A DNA stretch of 64,000 nucleotides, taken from Pseudomonas extremaustralis (GTDB lineage Bacteria > Pseudomonadota > Gammaproteobacteria > Pseudomonadales > Pseudomonadaceae). The translations under genes were made by a program, and so were the position numbers. The notes under the pieces were generated by a model. The model was not told the origin of the DNA. It saw only the letters and a program-made list of their open reading frames with translations, and did not search any database. Below, piece after piece: positions 61,898 to 64,000 of this stretch. Within the stretch, counting starts at the first letter, position 1. Each line of letters begins with the position of its first letter. The stretch lies in NCBI RefSeq assembly GCF_900102035.1, contig NZ_LT629689.1, forward strand, positions 2,542,001 through 2,606,000. The letters are read 5' to 3'.

Positions 61898-62080
61898 ATG
61901 CCCACTGTCCAGATCATGTCCGTCATCGGCAGCGCCGTCCCCGCCCCTTTGCGTGAGCTGGGCTTGCTCGCCTGCTGGTACCTGGTGAGCGATGGCGAGA
62001 CCATCAGCGGCCCGCTCACGTCCCTTTGCGCCGCCAAAAAACAGCTGCAACAGGCCTCAAGGTTCAGGCTCCATGCCTGA
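61898..62080 (+). CDS. Hypothetical small protein (60 residues)
   Basis: ATG 61898 (MPTVQIMSVIGSAVPAPLRE) has GGAGGT just upstream. The product continues LGLLACWYLVSDGETISGPL and ends SRFRLHA. It could be a small membrane-associated or soluble protein; a weak hydrophobic segment is seen in the middle. Its last 24 bases overlap the 3' end of the convergent AI-2E-family gene. Confidence 0.65.
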   Translation: MPTVQIMSVIGSAVPAPLRELGLLACWYLVSDGETISGPLTSLCAAKKQLQQASRFRLHA

Positions 62081-63151
62081 GATTCGTGGCAACGGCAGCT
62101 TGACCCGCGGCTTGCTTTCGACAAACAGCGCCCAGCTCGACATGAATAACGCCGCCACCAGCGGCCCGATCACGAACCCATTGAGGCCGAATACCGACAG
62201 CCCGCCCAAGGTCGAGATCAGGATCAGGTAGTCCGGCATCCTGGTGTCCTTGCCCACCAGCACCGGGCGCAGCACGTTGTCCACCAGGCCGATCACGAAT
62301 ACACCGAACAACGCCAGCACCACGCCCTGCCAGGTTGAACCACTCAACAGGAAATAGGCGGCCACCGGGCCCCAGACAATGCCTGCGCCCACCGCCGGCA
62401 GCAGCGACAGAAACGCCATCAGCACCGCCCAGAGCAATGCACTGGGAATGTCCAGGAACCAGAAGATCAAACCGCCGAGCGCGCCCTGGGTCACGGCCAC
62501 CAGCACGTTACCCTTGACCGTCGCGCGCACCACCCGATTGAACTTGAGCTGCAACCGGCGCTTCTGCGGCTCGGCCAGGGGCACCGCCGTGCGCACCTTG
62601 CGCACCAGTTCCGGGCCATCGCGCAACAGGAAGAACAACAGATACAGCATGATGAAAAAGCTCACCAAAAAATCAAACGTGCCCTGGCCGAAGCTGAACG
62701 CCTGCGTGGCGAAGAACTGACTGCCCTGCATGGCACTCTTGACGATCTTTTCCCGCAACCCTTCCAGGTTGCCCATGCCGAAGCGGTCCAGCAGGTGTTG
62801 GAAGTACGGCGGCAGGAAGTTCTTGAACTGCTCGATATAACCGGCGACGTCGAGTTTGCCGCTCTCGACGTTCTTGTAGAGCGTGGCCCCCTCTTGCACC
62901 AGCAGGGCGCTGGTAATGATCACCGGCAGAATCGCGATGACCAGGCACACCATCAAGCTGGTCAGGGAGGTGAGGTTGCGGTTCCAGCCGATTTTCGTCT
63001 GCAGGCGGCGCTGCATCGGGGCAAAGATGATGCCGAGGATCACCGCCCAGAACATCGCGCCATAGAACGGCAGCAATATCCAGATAAAGGCGATGGTCAC
63101 CAGCATCAGCAATAACAGTAGGGTTTTGAATTGCAGGTTGGTTTGATTCAT
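62057..63151 (-). CDS. AI-2E family (PF01594) transporter-like membrane protein
   Basis: The 364-residue protein starts MNQTNLQFKTLLLLLMLVTI. About seven to eight helices show family features: FYGAMFWAVILGIIFAP, FSLLPAVGAGIVWGPVA-like segment (LSLLPAVGAGIVWGPVAAYF) and a final IGPLVAALFMSSWALF. Relatives include TqsA and sodium/proton antiporter-like members. No transport substrate is known for this copy. Confidence 0.92.
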   Translation of the reverse strand: MNQTNLQFKTLLLLLMLVTIAFIWILLPFYGAMFWAVILGIIFAPMQRRLQTKIGWNRNLTSLTSLMVCLVIAILPVIITSALLVQEGATLYKNVESGKLDVAGYIEQFKNFLPPYFQHLLDRFGMGNLEGLREKIVKSAMQGSQFFATQAFSFGQGTFDFLVSFFIMLYLLFFLLRDGPELVRKVRTAVPLAEPQKRRLQLKFNRVVRATVKGNVLVAVTQGALGGLIFWFLDIPSALLWAVLMAFLSLLPAVGAGIVWGPVAAYFLLSGSTWQGVVLALFGVFVIGLVDNVLRPVLVGKDTRMPDYLILISTLGGLSVFGLNGFVIGPLVAALFMSSWALFVESKPRVKLPLPRISGMEPEP

Positions 63152-63313
63152 GTCCGGTCCATGTCAGGAAAGCAAGGTGCATGTGCGCACCCTGGTGCTT
63201 AGTCCGCCGCGAACCCTGTGAAGTGCCATCTTTTGTGACAAGCGTAGACCCAGATCAATAAAACCCTCGCCGGCTTGCCCTACCCTGCCGCACTTTTGCC
63301 CCAAGTGCCGACC

Positions 63314-64000
63314 ATGCCGCCTATTCTCGCTCCCGAACTGCTCGCCCCCGCCGGCACCTTGAAAAACATGCGCTACGCCTTCGCCTACGGCGCCGATGCG
63401 GTCTACGCCGGCCAGCCGCGCTACAGCCTGCGCGTGCGTAACAATGAGTTCGACCACGCCAACCTGGCGCTCGGTATCCAGGAAGCCCACGCCCTGGGCA
63501 AGCGCTTCTATGTAGTGGTGAACATCGCGCCGCACAACGCCAAGCTCAAGACCTTCCTCAAGGACCTCGCCCCCGTCATCGCCATGGGCCCGGATGCGCT
63601 GATCATGTCCGACCCTGGGCTGATCATGCTGGTGCGCCGCCACTTCCCGCAGATGCCGATCCACCTGTCGGTGCAGGCCAACACCGTGAACTGGGCCAGC
63701 GTGGAGTTCTGGCAACTGCAAGGGATCTGCCGGGTGATTCTGTCGCGGGAATTGTCTCTGGAGGAGATCGGCGAAATCCGTCAGCAGGTGCCGGCCATGG
63801 AGCTGGAAGTGTTTGTGCACGGGGCCCTGTGCATGGCCTATTCCGGGCGCTGCCTGCTCTCGGGCTACATGAACAAGCGCGACGCCAACCAGGGCACCTG
63901 CACCAATGCCTGCCGCTGGAAATACCAAGCCACCCCCGCGGTGGAAAACTCCACCGGCGATATCGTCCAGCAATACCAGCCGGAGCCGACCCTGGGCATC
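63314..64000 (+). CDS. trhP: U32 peptidase-family tRNA hydroxylation protein, N-terminal part (runs off window)
   Basis: An open frame from ATG 63314 runs past the right edge (229 codons seen). It starts MPPILAPELLAPAGTLKNMR and has AYGADAVYAGQPRYSLR, SVQANTVNWASVEFW, and ELEVFVHGALCMAYSGRCLL followed by GTCTNACRWKY, with four Cys likely for an iron-sulfur cluster. This is the U32 family member YegQ/TrhP, which makes 5-hydroxyuridine at tRNA position 34 with prephenate. The C-terminal domain is outside the window. Confidence 0.93.
   Translation, partial: MPPILAPELLAPAGTLKNMRYAFAYGADAVYAGQPRYSLRVRNNEFDHANLALGIQEAHALGKRFYVVVNIAPHNAKLKTFLKDLAPVIAMGPDALIMSDPGLIMLVRRHFPQMPIHLSVQANTVNWASVEFWQLQGICRVILSRELSLEEIGEIRQQVPAMELEVFVHGALCMAYSGRCLLSGYMNKRDANQGTCTNACRWKYQATPAVENSTGDIVQQYQPEPTLGI

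Overview
The window is a chromosomal segment of a fluorescent-group Pseudomonas. The evidence is the gacA-uvrC-pgsA-tRNA-Gly block, many REP/BIME palindromes of the Pseudomonas type (GTAGGAGCGAGC...GCTCGCG cores), Pseudomonas-typical small families (DUF1652, DUF1993, DUF480), a zinc-type hemB, a GacA that starts with TTG, and high GC throughout except in a few accessory islets.

Layout. (1) 1-8.3 kb is accessory. It opens with the 3' end of a vgrG, a DUF2169 (Tap-2) adaptor, a DUF4150 PAAR-like protein and a toxin with an HNH/Endo VII-like (GH-E type) C-terminus, followed by two AT-rich tandem TPR-like putative immunity genes, a broken third gene and an IS5-type transposase scar. Next come a receiver+CheC-like protein paired with a PAS-GGDEF cyclase, a small membrane protein and a decayed polyketide synthase start lying directly downstream of tRNA-Gly(GCC), a classic island integration point. 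(2) 8.3-11.5 kb is the conserved tRNA-Gly, pgsA, uvrC, gacA block. (3) 11.6-13 kb holds a small XRE/Cro-like divergent pair, a GNAT gene and a collapsed nitrilase-family gene. (4) 13.1-14.7 kb is a DAHP synthase with an unusual leader: two short ORFs, the first rich in Phe/Tyr/Trp and followed by a strong terminator hairpin. (5) 14.7-19.5 kb is a BvgAS/EvgAS-like phosphorelay operon (LuxR-type regulator, 1203-residue unorthodox kinase, degenerate receiver). (6) 19.8-28.6 kb holds mgtA, an FKBP isomerase, a carbon-nitrogen hydrolase, a PAS-LuxR regulator, DUF1652, an MFS exporter and RcnB. (7) 28.8-36.3 kb is a catabolic/transport cluster: XRE-cupin regulator, glutamine-synthetase-like ligase, AlkD-like protein, LysR, GMC oxidoreductase and MHS-family symporter. 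(8) 36.5-39.9 kb is topB with two single-C frameshifts, a CBS protein and a sirtuin. (9) 40-45 kb is a small protein with a long structured leader, then a LysR regulator divergent from an acetoacetate-utilising CoA-transferase/thiolase operon. (10) 45-64 kb is mostly housekeeping and transport: DUF1615 lipoprotein, LysE exporter, Zn-type hemB, PhzF, GST, permease, selenium genes selD-mnmH, TerC, NhaR, MFS, SstT, DUF480, a shikimate-dehydrogenase-like gene, small proteins, an AI-2E-family protein and the start of a U32 peptidase-family gene (trhP/yegQ) that runs off the edge.

The most noteworthy parts are the T6SS effector/immunity islet with its compositional break inside the toxin gene, the double leader-peptide arrangement before the DAHP synthase, the polyketide synthase relic at tRNA-Gly, the three operator-like sites with exact 24-bp period at the XRE-cupin gene, a textbook T-N11-A LysR operator at 41.7 kb, and the doubly frameshifted topB. 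All identifications come from reading the sequence and recalling family motifs; no database search was run.
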